Shown: one piece after another, positions 1 to 6,259 of the stretch | Numbering within the stretch: the stretch's first letter is position 1 | Layout of the letters: the number at the start of each line of letters is the position of its first letter | NCBI GenBank assembly: GCA_046259385.1 | Contig: JBJYWI010000054.1 | Coordinates: forward strand, 1-9,924 | Reading direction: 5' to 3' | DNA: 9,924 bases | Source: CAVWDI01 sp046259385 | GTDB taxonomy: Bacteria > Chloroflexota > Anaerolineae > Anaerolineales > UBA4823 | The notes under the pieces: model-generated | What the model was told of the DNA's origin: nothing | What the model saw: only the letters and a program-made list of their open reading frames with translations | The model's database searches: none | Made by a program: the position numbers and the translations under genes

Positions 1-288
1 GAGGTGGGTGACAAGGACGGCGGTGAGCGAGAACAACAACCCTTGTACGATGAGAACCGTCAACACGTAGTGCCCTTCCAGCGGGGCATCGGAAGGCACT
101 ATGCCGTAGGGGTAATGCGCGGGGATCCAGCCCTGCCACGTACCGACGACCAGCCCCGAGAGGAGAAGGTAGCCGAATAAGGTGTGACAGTAGGCTCTTT
201 TGGGGGCAAGCATCACGCTGGCCATGATCACGTGGAAGATAAAAAAGGCCTGGGATTTTTCACCAGACCTTTTTACAATTCTTTCCAT
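1..288 (-). CDS. Partial membrane sensor (histidine-kinase-like) fragment, runs off the window
   Basis: The minus-strand frame is open from an ATG at 288-286 to the window edge (96 codons, no stop). It holds three hydrophobic helices at about residues 15-28, 35-56 and 73-96. The stretch FFIFHVIMASVMLAPKRAY, followed by a GWIPAHYP-like loop, resembles the multi-helix membrane sensor found at the N terminus of many bacterial histidine kinases; this is recognition from memory, not a search. Residues 1-13 do not look like that family, where more helices would normally precede, so the real homology probably begins near base 250. GC is about 59% over bases 1-240, far above the neighbours. The ATG at 288 lies upstream of the preceding gene's terminator and has no convincing ribosome binding site, so it is probably not a true start. 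It may be a chimeric join or a truncated gene. Family call is moderate to low. Confidence 0.4.
   Translation of the reverse strand, partial: MERIVKRSGEKSQAFFIFHVIMASVMLAPKRAYCHTLFGYLLLSGLVVGTWQGWIPAHYPYGIVPSDAPLEGHYVLTVLIVQGLLFSLTAVLVTHL
241..274 (-). terminator. Rho-independent terminator after the Fe-S carrier gene
   Basis: Read on the minus strand, bases 274-263 pair with bases 253-242 in a 12-position stem (core GGTCTGG/CCAGGCC with one G-U wobble, flanked by A-T pairs) around a 9-base loop, ending in six T at 246-241. It lies about 29 bases past the stop of the A-type carrier gene, which is the expected place. Its T-run is also where the high-GC segment begins. Confidence 0.75.
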
Positions 289-302
289 ATTTTTTATCAA
301 TA

Positions 303-710
303 TTAGCAGTGGCAACCACCAGCTGAACCGGAAGGTCCCTGATCCTCACTTGTCCTGAATGAATTGCCGCATCCACATGAGGAGAGGGCATTGGGGTTGT
401 CTATCTTGAATCCACTCGACATTACGTCATTCACATAATCAACGGTTGAACCACGCAAGTAATTAATTGATACTTCATCCACCAGCACTTTTACTCCATC
501 AAAATCGCTTGTTAGATCACTTTCGCGGAAATTATTATCCAGCGCCATCCCGTATTGAAATCCGGAACAGCCTCCTCCGGAGATATAAATCCTAAGGGCG
601 TAACCTTCTAAATCACGCTGATCCATAAGGTCTTTTACAGCTTGAACAGCATTCGGTGTTAAAGTAATAAAATCAGTTTTTAAGTCGTCTTGTATCTGTT
701 CAGCAAGCAT
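303..710 (-). CDS. A-type iron-sulfur carrier protein (HesB/IscA/ErpA family)
   Basis: This is a 135-residue A-type Fe-S cluster carrier, which accepts a cluster from the assembly scaffold and passes it to cytoplasmic apo-enzymes. The family signature is complete: SGGGCSGFQYG at 44-54 (Cys48) and SCGCGNSF at 111-118 (Cys112, Cys114), the three cysteines that bind the cluster in IscA/ErpA. After the core there is a Gly/Ser-rich tail ending GGCHC, which adds Cys133, His134 and Cys135 beyond the usual end. The ATG at 710-708 is supported by an AAAAGGA Shine-Dalgarno about 8 bases upstream. It follows smpB by 97 bases, a gap that contains its own promoter, and a terminator closes the unit. IscA and ErpA cannot be separated from sequence alone, so no symbol is given. 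Confidence 0.93.
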   Translation of the reverse strand: MLAEQIQDDLKTDFITLTPNAVQAVKDLMDQRDLEGYALRIYISGGGCSGFQYGMALDNNFRESDLTSDFDGVKVLVDEVSINYLRGSTVDYVNDVMSSGFKIDNPNALSSCGCGNSFRTSEDQGPSGSAGGCHC

Positions 711-758
711 ATTAATATCCTTTTAATTAAATTCTTTTATTGAAAGATAATTCGACAA

Positions 759-787
759 ATGATATCAGAATAACCTATATTCGTCAA
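759..787 (-). promoter_or_regulatory. Sigma70-type promoter for the A-type Fe-S carrier gene
   Basis: On the minus strand, a TTGACG -35 box (787-782) and a TATCAT -10 box (764-759) are separated by exactly 17 bases; each box matches consensus at five of six positions. Transcription would begin near 752, giving a leader of about 40 bases before the ATG at 710. This gives the carrier gene its own start in addition to any read-through from smpB. Confidence 0.65.
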
Positions 788-810
788 TATTCTTATTCAA
801 GGCTTGTTTA

Positions 811-1269
811 TTAGTGAAATCCCCCTTTACGAAATTCTCGATCAATCTCTCTCTGCAGATCACGTTTTTTAATTGATTGGCGTTTATCGTAAAGTTTTTT
901 ACCTCTGGCAATAGCAATCTCAACCTTTGCTAAACCATTTTTTAAGTACAATCGCAGAGGGATGACCGTAACTCCTTTTTTTATTACATTTTCTTGGAGA
1001 CGGAGTATCTCTTTTTTATGTAAAAGTAACTTTCGGGGACGAGTGGGTTCGTGGTTAAAATTGCCTGCCTGTTCATATGGGGCTATATGGGAATCGATTA
1101 ACCAGGCTTCAAAATCCTGAATGCGGACATACGCTTCGGCGATACTGACCTGGCGAGATCTAACGGATTTTATCTCGGAGCCGAGCAGGGCAATGCCAGC
1201 TTCGAAGCTTTCAATAATATAAAAATTATGCCTGGCTTTTCGATTTGTTGCAATGACCTTAATTGACAT
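811..1269 (-). CDS. smpB: SsrA-binding protein SmpB
   Basis: SmpB binds tmRNA (SsrA) and delivers it to stalled ribosomes for trans-translation. The 152 residues span the usual family length. Visible motifs are NRKARHNF (9-16), GIALLGSEIKSVR (25-37), HIAPYEQAG (61-69), EPTRPRKLLLHKKEI (74-88) and ARGKKLYDKR (121-130), followed by the basic C-terminal tail that enters the decoding centre. It lies 41 bases after the LCP gene in the same direction. The start at 1269-1267 fits family length, but no Shine-Dalgarno is evident in the AT-rich leader, so initiation may be leaderless-like or coupled. No ssrA gene was recognised in the window. Confidence 0.97.
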   Translation of the reverse strand: MSIKVIATNRKARHNFYIIESFEAGIALLGSEIKSVRSRQVSIAEAYVRIQDFEAWLIDSHIAPYEQAGNFNHEPTRPRKLLLHKKEILRLQENVIKKGVTVIPLRLYLKNGLAKVEIAIARGKKLYDKRQSIKKRDLQREIDREFRKGGFH

Positions 1270-1310
1270 AAAAATACAAAATATTATTAATAATGCGCAT
1301 AGACATCAAC

Positions 1311-2222
1311 TTACCCTCCAAACATTTCACTGAATATTACACTTATTTTATCCCAATCCGGAAGAAGGACATAAGCTCCCTGTTCAGTTACATACGGCGT
1401 TACCATTTCTCTATTTATCGTTCTGTTATCAACACCATCAGAACCAGATAAAAGTAAAACTACAATAAACCTAGGCCAATTCCAGACTGGAATATCAGTA
1501 TCAAGGGAATTTAATGCAGCAAAAATAACTGATGGAAGTTTAAGCCAATTCTGAGGAAAAAGCATGTTAAATAATAATTGCTTTAATATAAATTGACCGT
1601 TTTCCATTCTGAAAAAATCATCCGAATTCTGGCGATTCCTTACAAAGGCGAGGGCTTTATTCCCGGTAAGATGATATTGACCAGGTGGGTATCCGGACAT
1701 GGGCTTATCGAGTTTAATATCAATGCCGCCAAGCGCATTTACAATTTCACGAAAACCATCAAAATTAATTCTTATATAATAGTCTGAGCTAACTCCAAAA
1801 TTAGCCTCGATTGTTTCCTCAACAGCTTGCGGTCCGCTGTTTTTTTGATTTAATTCTGCAAAAAAATGGGCAGTGTTAATGCGGTTTTCACCAATACCTG
1901 GGATATTTACCCAAAGATCACGCGGAATTGAAAGCATACCAACATATAGTTCCTGCGGAACAATTGTGGAAAGGATTATTGTGTCGGTGCGGCTCAATGA
2001 ACCACCTTGATTATCATAATCTAAACCAAGAAGCAGAATATTCGTTCTGGTAGGGAAGATAAAATAGATAGATAAACAAGAAATAGAGACAAATACAATA
2101 AAGAAAAAAGGGATGCAACCGCAGCAGGAAATTGGACTTTTTTTGGATTTTTTCTTGGTTTGGGTCCGGTTTGATTGCTGCAATTGTTTATCGTAATTAT
2201 AGTGAGGCCTTCGATTATTCAA
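1311..2222 (-). CDS. LCP (LytR-CpsA-Psr) family cell-wall polymer transferase
   Basis: LCP proteins transfer lipid-linked anionic or capsular polymers onto peptidoglycan on the outer face of the membrane. The 303-residue protein has a basic cytoplasmic N terminus (1-31), one membrane helix at about 32-57 and an extracytoplasmic LCP domain. Hallmarks are NILLLGLD (61-68), SRTDTIIL (77-84), MLSIPRD (96-102, catalytic Arg101 by family analogy), GENRIN (111-116) and VRNRQNSDDFFRM (194-206), whose arginines and aspartates contact the pyrophosphate lipid. The start is TTG at 2222-2220, 12 bases after the PFK stop. It is supported mainly by the lack of a Met before residue 96; CTG at 2234 or TTG at codon 14 are alternatives, and no good Shine-Dalgarno is seen. 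It lies in the same reading frame as the PFK gene. Short for the family, with no extra C-terminal LytR_C domain. Confidence 0.9.
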   Translation of the reverse strand: MNNRRPHYNYDKQLQQSNRTQTKKKSKKSPISCCGCIPFFFIVFVSISCLSIYFIFPTRTNILLLGLDYDNQGGSLSRTDTIILSTIVPQELYVGMLSIPRDLWVNIPGIGENRINTAHFFAELNQKNSGPQAVEETIEANFGVSSDYYIRINFDGFREIVNALGGIDIKLDKPMSGYPPGQYHLTGNKALAFVRNRQNSDDFFRMENGQFILKQLLFNMLFPQNWLKLPSVIFAALNSLDTDIPVWNWPRFIVVLLLSGSDGVDNRTINREMVTPYVTEQGAYVLLPDWDKISVIFSEMFGG

Positions 2223-2234
2223 GGCTGTACCCAG

Positions 2235-4475
2235 CTATTTCTGGTTAAAATTTGGTTCTGGTTGAGACATAATCTTAGCAATCTGACGAAGCTCCATCCA
2301 CCACTGCTCTTTTGGTCTCTGATTTTCAATATCAACCATACGTTCAAAATCTTCGAGGTCGTGAAATTTGATTTCGCTCCCCTGGAGACCTATAAAAGCG
2401 CTGTTGTTTTGAGATTGATCAACCTGATCTATTAGATAATCAATACAGCGTGTTGCCAGCCTGGTAGCCTGAATGCGATCGAATGGAGATGGCATTCCAC
2501 CCTGCTGCAAATGCCCTAAAATCGATTGACGAACATCAAATGTATCCTTTCCTTCTTCTTCAAAAAGCGCACACATAAAACCTGTGGTGTAAATTTTGTT
2601 CGCATTTTCGTTTCTTATCATTAAACCAAGTCTTTTGCCTGCTTTGAATCCCTCAGTCAGGTTAAAAACATCCTTTTGGAGATCACTTAATGTTACACCT
2701 TCTTCATTGAGATACACTCTTTCCGCACCATTTGCCAATCCGCTCATTAAAGCAAGGTAACCGCAGTTTCTACCCATTACCTCCACTATAAAACAGCGGC
2801 GTAGAGCAACCGCAGAGTCTTTTATCTTGTCTACCGCTTCTACTATATTATTCAGAGCGGTATCCGCACCGATGCTCAAGTCTGAACCTGGTAAATTGTT
2901 ATTTATGGATGAAGGCAGCAGTACGAAAGGGATGTTAAATGCTGGATAGTCCTTTCTTTTTTTCATCAGGTTATAGGCGCTTTCATATGCAGGCCACCCA
3001 CCGATAACAAGAACACCATGAATATCAAACTCTTCAATCGCCCTGGCGATAGCATACCAATCCGACGAATCTGGCATTACCCGGTTTGTACCTAGTTCTG
3101 ATCCGCCTTTTGCTGCCCAGTCATGAACGGACATCCAGTCCATTTCTTTTATGTTGCCTTTAACAAAGCCCGGAAAACCATTTTCTATTCCCAGCATTGC
3201 ATGCCCCCTATCAAGACCAATCCGAACAGCTGCTCTGACTGATGCATTCATACCAGGTGCTGGTGCGCCGGAATGGATAACTGCAAGCCTGTGTTGTTTT
3301 TGCCCGCTTCTTGGTTCGTGCGGAAGAGCGCGTAATATTGTCTTTAGGGTAATAAATGATTCATTAAAACTCGTTCCCCTCAATTCAAGGGCATTTGCAT
3401 ATTCTTTATTTGTAATCGCTTCAGCAACTTGTTGTGTTTTTTCCACACAATTCATCAACGAGGATTTTGAAACTCTATTACCTCTAATTCCAATCAACTG
3501 AGGTTCACTATCCGGATCAGCAGAGATCAGAGTGTTTACTGCAGCATTCCCCATCAATGTACCAAGATTTCTATCAAATGCGCTAGGCGAACCACCTCGT
3601 TGTACATGTCCTAAAACAGTTATGCGTACTTCTTCTCCTAAGCCATTTTCTAAAACCCGGGCGACATCAGAACTTCCAATCCGTTTACCATATCGATCAT
3701 GAGCTCCTTCAGCAAGCACAACAATTGTGTCTCTCCGCCCTGCTTCCCGTCCCGCACTAAGGCGGTCACACATCACCTTTTCCCAATTATCAACATCTGG
3801 AGGATTTTCGGGAATCAATACCCAATCTGCCCCTGTCGCCAGAGCACTCATCAATGCTAGGTATCCACAGTTCCTGCCCATTACTTTGACAACAAAAGTC
3901 CTCTGGTGGCTGGCAGCAGTGCTGCTTATAGCATCGATCGCTTCCGTTATTCTGTGTAATGCTGTATCTGCGCCTATTGTCATATCGGTGCCGAACATAT
4001 CGTTATCAATTGATCCAACAAGACCCGTGATATACAAAACTGGATGATTTTTAGCCTTATATTTTGATATCAAATTTTTTGCAACCAATTCTTTAATTAA
4101 GCTTGACCACTCATTTCGAAATACATTTGCCCCTGTCAAACTCCCATCACCACCTATTATTGCCAAGCGATCAATGTTATTTTCAAGCAGATTTAATGCT
4201 GCTTTGAGCCTCCCTTTTCGAGTTAGAAATTCCTCGCAGCGAGCAGTTCCAATAATAGTGCCTCCTTTTTGGAGGATTCCACCAACTGAATTCCAGTCCA
4301 TTTTCTTTATAAAATCCTGGCCATCAACCATTCCCTGGTAACCTTCATGAATCGCATATACTTCGATGCCAAGATCTATGGCGGAGCGGACAACTGAACG
4401 CACTGCAGCATTCATTCCTGAAGCATCACCGCCGCTGGTCAAAACACCTATCCTTTTATTCTCTTTTTTAGCCAT
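2235..4475 (-). CDS. pfkA: ATP-dependent 6-phosphofructokinase, tandem eukaryotic-type
   Basis: The enzyme phosphorylates fructose 6-phosphate to fructose 1,6-bisphosphate, the committed step of glycolysis. Its 746 residues contain two PFK units in tandem (about 1-385 and 395-685); ordinary bacterial PfkA is about 320. The N half has LTSGGDASGMNAAVR (12-26), IGGDGS (107-112) and GSIDND (154-159), with the catalytic Asp157 and Asp159, MGRNCGYLALMS (199-210) and GHVQRGGSPSAFDR (289-302). Gly111 and Gly154 at the donor-specifying positions point to ATP, not PPi. In the C half, GGD is replaced by GGW (492-494) and SIDND by SINNN (523-527), so catalysis there is probably lost, as in animal and fungal PFKs. 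Both halves closely resemble eukaryotic PFK1 in wording and order. The ATG at 4475 has a CAGGAT Shine-Dalgarno about 9 bases away and a strong promoter upstream. First gene of a minus-strand unit. Confidence 0.95.
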   Translation of the reverse strand: MAKKENKRIGVLTSGGDASGMNAAVRSVVRSAIDLGIEVYAIHEGYQGMVDGQDFIKKMDWNSVGGILQKGGTIIGTARCEEFLTRKGRLKAALNLLENNIDRLAIIGGDGSLTGANVFRNEWSSLIKELVAKNLISKYKAKNHPVLYITGLVGSIDNDMFGTDMTIGADTALHRITEAIDAISSTAASHQRTFVVKVMGRNCGYLALMSALATGADWVLIPENPPDVDNWEKVMCDRLSAGREAGRRDTIVVLAEGAHDRYGKRIGSSDVARVLENGLGEEVRITVLGHVQRGGSPSAFDRNLGTLMGNAAVNTLISADPDSEPQLIGIRGNRVSKSSLMNCVEKTQQVAEAITNKEYANALELRGTSFNESFITLKTILRALPHEPRSGQKQHRLAVIHSGAPAPGMNASVRAAVRIGLDRGHAMLGIENGFPGFVKGNIKEMDWMSVHDWAAKGGSELGTNRVMPDSSDWYAIARAIEEFDIHGVLVIGGWPAYESAYNLMKKRKDYPAFNIPFVLLPSSINNNLPGSDLSIGADTALNNIVEAVDKIKDSAVALRRCFIVEVMGRNCGYLALMSGLANGAERVYLNEEGVTLSDLQKDVFNLTEGFKAGKRLGLMIRNENANKIYTTGFMCALFEEEGKDTFDVRQSILGHLQQGGMPSPFDRIQATRLATRCIDYLIDQVDQSQNNSAFIGLQGSEIKFHDLEDFERMVDIENQRPKEQWWMELRQIAKIMSQPEPNFNQK

Positions 4476-4517
4476 ATCCTTATATCCTGTTTTTCAGGGT
4501 ATATTTGTAACTAGATA

Positions 4518-4547
4518 AGTATAAACATAATTTAATTATCACGTCAA
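4518..4547 (-). promoter_or_regulatory. Sigma70-type promoter for the PFK-LCP-smpB unit
   Basis: On the minus strand, TTGACG (4547-4542) and TATACT (4523-4518) are separated by 18 bases, each with five of six consensus positions. The predicted start near 4511 gives a leader of about 35 bases, with a Shine-Dalgarno-like CAGGAT just before the PFK ATG. The intergenic region is 200 bases and divergent; no convincing operator repeat was seen in it. Confidence 0.7.
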
Positions 4548-4662
4548 TCCGAAGAATAGCTATGATCAATAAATATAGATCTGAATAATTTGTTTATTTT
4601 TTCTGGGTAAACGAATAATTGTTGATGATTTTGTTGAGATAAAATTACTTAATGGCTGATTG

Positions 4663-4670
4663 AAAGGAGG
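4663..4670 (+). promoter_or_regulatory. Strong Shine-Dalgarno of the ABM gene
   Basis: AAAGGAGG ends five bases before the ATG at 4676. It is the closest match to the anti-Shine-Dalgarno in the window and fixes this start. Most other genes here have weaker sites, so this gene may be translated efficiently. Confidence 0.8.
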
Positions 4671-4675
4671 CTTTT

Positions 4676-4981
4676 ATGTTAATCGTCCACGTACATATCC
4701 AGGTGAAACCACAATTCATTGAAGATTTTATAACTGAAACGAAAGAAAACGCCCAGAAAAGTCGAAATGAACCCGGGATAGCAAGATTTGATTTCATTCA
4801 GCAGATTGATGAACCAACCATGTTTTTGCTTGTTGAGGTTTACCGTACTTCTGATGACCCGAAAAAACATAAGCAAACAGAACATTATGCTAAATGGCGG
4901 GATAAAGTCGAGAATATGATGGAAAAACCACGAAAAAGCATTAAATATAGCAATATTACACCAAACGATGAAGGGTGGTAA
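4676..4981 (+). CDS. Antibiotic biosynthesis monooxygenase (ABM)-fold protein, LsrG/YgiN-like
   Basis: A 101-residue dimeric ferredoxin-like ABM-fold protein. It opens with a beta strand (LIVHVHIQVKP, 2-12), a helix with FIEDFITETKENA, then NEPGIARFDFIQQID (31-45), MFLLVEVY (49-56) and a C-terminal HYAKWRDKVENMM/KPRKSIKY segment. The HxxTxHY...PR pattern recalls E. coli LsrG, which isomerises a phosphorylated dione in autoinducer-2 breakdown, but related proteins act as quinol monooxygenases or heme-degrading enzymes. No lsr genes are present, so the LsrG role should not be assumed. Its stop at 4979-4981 lies immediately before the alcohol dehydrogenase ATG, so the two are almost certainly co-transcribed and may act on successive steps of one carbonyl compound pathway (inference). 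Confidence 0.85.
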   Translation: MLIVHVHIQVKPQFIEDFITETKENAQKSRNEPGIARFDFIQQIDEPTMFLLVEVYRTSDDPKKHKQTEHYAKWRDKVENMMEKPRKSIKYSNITPNDEGW

Positions 4982-4983
4982 AA

Positions 4984-6138
4984 ATGGCTTTTGAATTCGC
5001 GACTGCCACGCGCATAATTTTTGGCAGGGGAAAATTTAATAAAATTGGTGAATATATTTCAAAATACGGACATAGAACTTTCATTGTTTGTGGATCTTTT
5101 TTTGAAAATAATAGCGTGTTGCGGGAAATTCTAGAGGATAAGAAAATCAATTATCAGTTTTTCAGCATCAATCACGAACCGACCGTCCAAATTGTGCAGA
5201 GTGGCGTCGAAGAAGCCAGAAAATTCCGCCCAGAATTTATTATTGGCGTTGGAGGAGGATCGGCGTTGGATTGTGGAAAAGCGATATCAGCACTTTATAC
5301 GAATACAAAAGAAATTTTTGAGTATCTGGAGATTATTGGTAGCGGGAACCCTCTCAATAAAACTCCACTACCTTTTATCGCTGTTCCCACTACTGCTGGA
5401 ACTGGGGCAGAAGTAACAAAAAACGCCGTGCTGGAATCTCCAGAACACGGAGTAAAAGTAAGCCTCCGGCACGACAAAATGTTCCCGGATCTCGCATTGA
5501 TTGACCCAGAATTAACCGCGAGCATGCCACTTGATGTAACTGCTTTTACTGGAATGGATGCACTTACTCAGACAATCGAACCTTATGTTTCTAAGATGTC
5601 CAATCCACTGACAGATTCAATATGTATAGAAGGTATAAGAAGAGCTGCTTTGCATCTTTTAAGAGTTTATAAGGATGGAAATGACTTAGAAGGAAGAGAA
5701 AATATGTCTCTTGTAAGTCTTTTCGGAGGATTAGCATTAGCAAATGCTAAACTGGGAGCAGTTCACGGATTTGCCGGTCCATTTGGAGGAATGTATAAGG
5801 CACCACATGGAGCTGTATGTGCTAGATTATTACCCTTTGTGATGAAAAAGAATATCGAGACCCTAGAACAACGTGAACCTCACAGTGAAATCCTCGGTCG
5901 ATATAGAAAGATTTCACAGTTGCTGACAAAAAAAATGGATGCAGATATCTACGATGGGATTAATTGGATTATGGAATTAATAGGTTTAATGGATATTCCA
6001 CGCCTCTCCAAATATGGATTTCAGGAAGATGCGATACCTGAGCTGATCAGAAAATCAAAAAACGCAAGCAGCATGAAAGGAAATCCGATTAAATTAACGG
6101 ATAATGAAATGGAGAGCATTCTTAGGGAAGCAATTTAG
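4984..6138 (+). CDS. Iron-containing alcohol dehydrogenase family protein (group III)
   Basis: A 384-residue NAD(P)-dependent dehydrogenase of the Fe-ADH/glycerol dehydrogenase fold, acting on an unknown alcohol or aldehyde. An N-terminal Rossmann-like domain carries GVGGGSALDCGKAI (88-101), and PTTAGTGAEVT (135-145) follows. The helical metal domain carries GMDALTQTIEPYVS (190-203), AVHGFAGPFGG (259-269) and APHGAV (273-278). Relative to FucO-type enzymes the ligands Asp192, His261 and His275 are kept, but the second ligand His is Gln196 and the catalytic-region His is Gly265. Metal type or chemistry may therefore differ, although a DALTQ variant may be normal for its subfamily. Start chosen at ATG 4984 with AAGGG about 8 bases upstream; a GTG at 4975 would sit inside that site. 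Two bases separate it from the ABM stop. A hairpin surrounds its stop codon. Confidence 0.92.
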   Translation: MAFEFATATRIIFGRGKFNKIGEYISKYGHRTFIVCGSFFENNSVLREILEDKKINYQFFSINHEPTVQIVQSGVEEARKFRPEFIIGVGGGSALDCGKAISALYTNTKEIFEYLEIIGSGNPLNKTPLPFIAVPTTAGTGAEVTKNAVLESPEHGVKVSLRHDKMFPDLALIDPELTASMPLDVTAFTGMDALTQTIEPYVSKMSNPLTDSICIEGIRRAALHLLRVYKDGNDLEGRENMSLVSLFGGLALANAKLGAVHGFAGPFGGMYKAPHGAVCARLLPFVMKKNIETLEQREPHSEILGRYRKISQLLTKKMDADIYDGINWIMELIGLMDIPRLSKYGFQEDAIPELIRKSKNASSMKGNPIKLTDNEMESILREAI

Positions 6139-6146
6139 CTTCCCTA
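6123..6146 (+). repeat. Perfect inverted repeat spanning the alcohol dehydrogenase stop codon
   Basis: TAGGGAAGC (6123-6131) is the exact reverse complement of GCTTCCCTA (6138-6146), giving a 9-bp stem around a 6-base loop that contains most of the TAG stop (6136-6138). No T-run follows, so it is not a classical terminator; it may stabilise the 3' end of the message or mark a weak termination site. Confidence 0.5.
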
Positions 6147-6186
6147 CTAAATGGTTTATTGAGTATCCGCAAATGGGTTAAAACTA

Positions 6187-6215
6187 TTGACGAAAATTAT
6201 AATCACGACTAAAAT
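6187..6215 (+). promoter_or_regulatory. Sigma70-type promoter for rplY
   Basis: TTGACG (6187-6192) and TAAAAT (6210-6215) are separated by 17 bases, each matching consensus at five of six positions. Transcription would begin near 6222, giving a leader of about 114 bases that contains the hairpin at 6235-6259. Confidence 0.65.
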
Positions 6216-6234
6216 TTAAAATTGTGAAATTAAT

Positions 6235-6259
6235 TGTCCCCATAATGTGGGGACATTTT
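6235..6259 (+). terminator. Terminator-like hairpin in the adh-rplY intergenic region
   Basis: TGTCCCC (6235-6241) pairs with GGGGACA (6249-6255), extended by one inner A-T pair, and TTTT follows at 6256-6259. It could end transcripts from the alcohol dehydrogenase gene. It also lies downstream of the predicted rplY promoter, so it would form at the very start of the rplY leader and could act as an attenuator or 5' stabiliser. The T-run is short. Confidence 0.55.

Noticed and set aside
1270..1310. TTGATG with TAATAT between LCP and smpB as a promoter
   Set aside because: The -10 matches only four of six positions and the gap is just 41 bases; read-through from the PFK promoter is enough.
3151..4047. 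Two plus-strand open frames opposite the PFK gene
   Set aside because: They lie wholly inside the strongly conserved PFK coding sequence on the other strand and have no family resemblance or Shine-Dalgarno.
4590..4645. Possible promoter for the ABM gene (TTGTTT/AATAAT with 18 bases, or TTGTTG/TAAAAT with 15 bases)
   Set aside because: In such AT-rich DNA these weak matches occur by chance; neither is good enough to annotate, although a promoter must lie somewhere in the 200-base divergent region.
4679..5150. Minus-strand frames opposite the ABM and alcohol dehydrogenase genes
   Set aside because: They are shadows of two clearly homologous plus-strand genes and have no ribosome binding sites.
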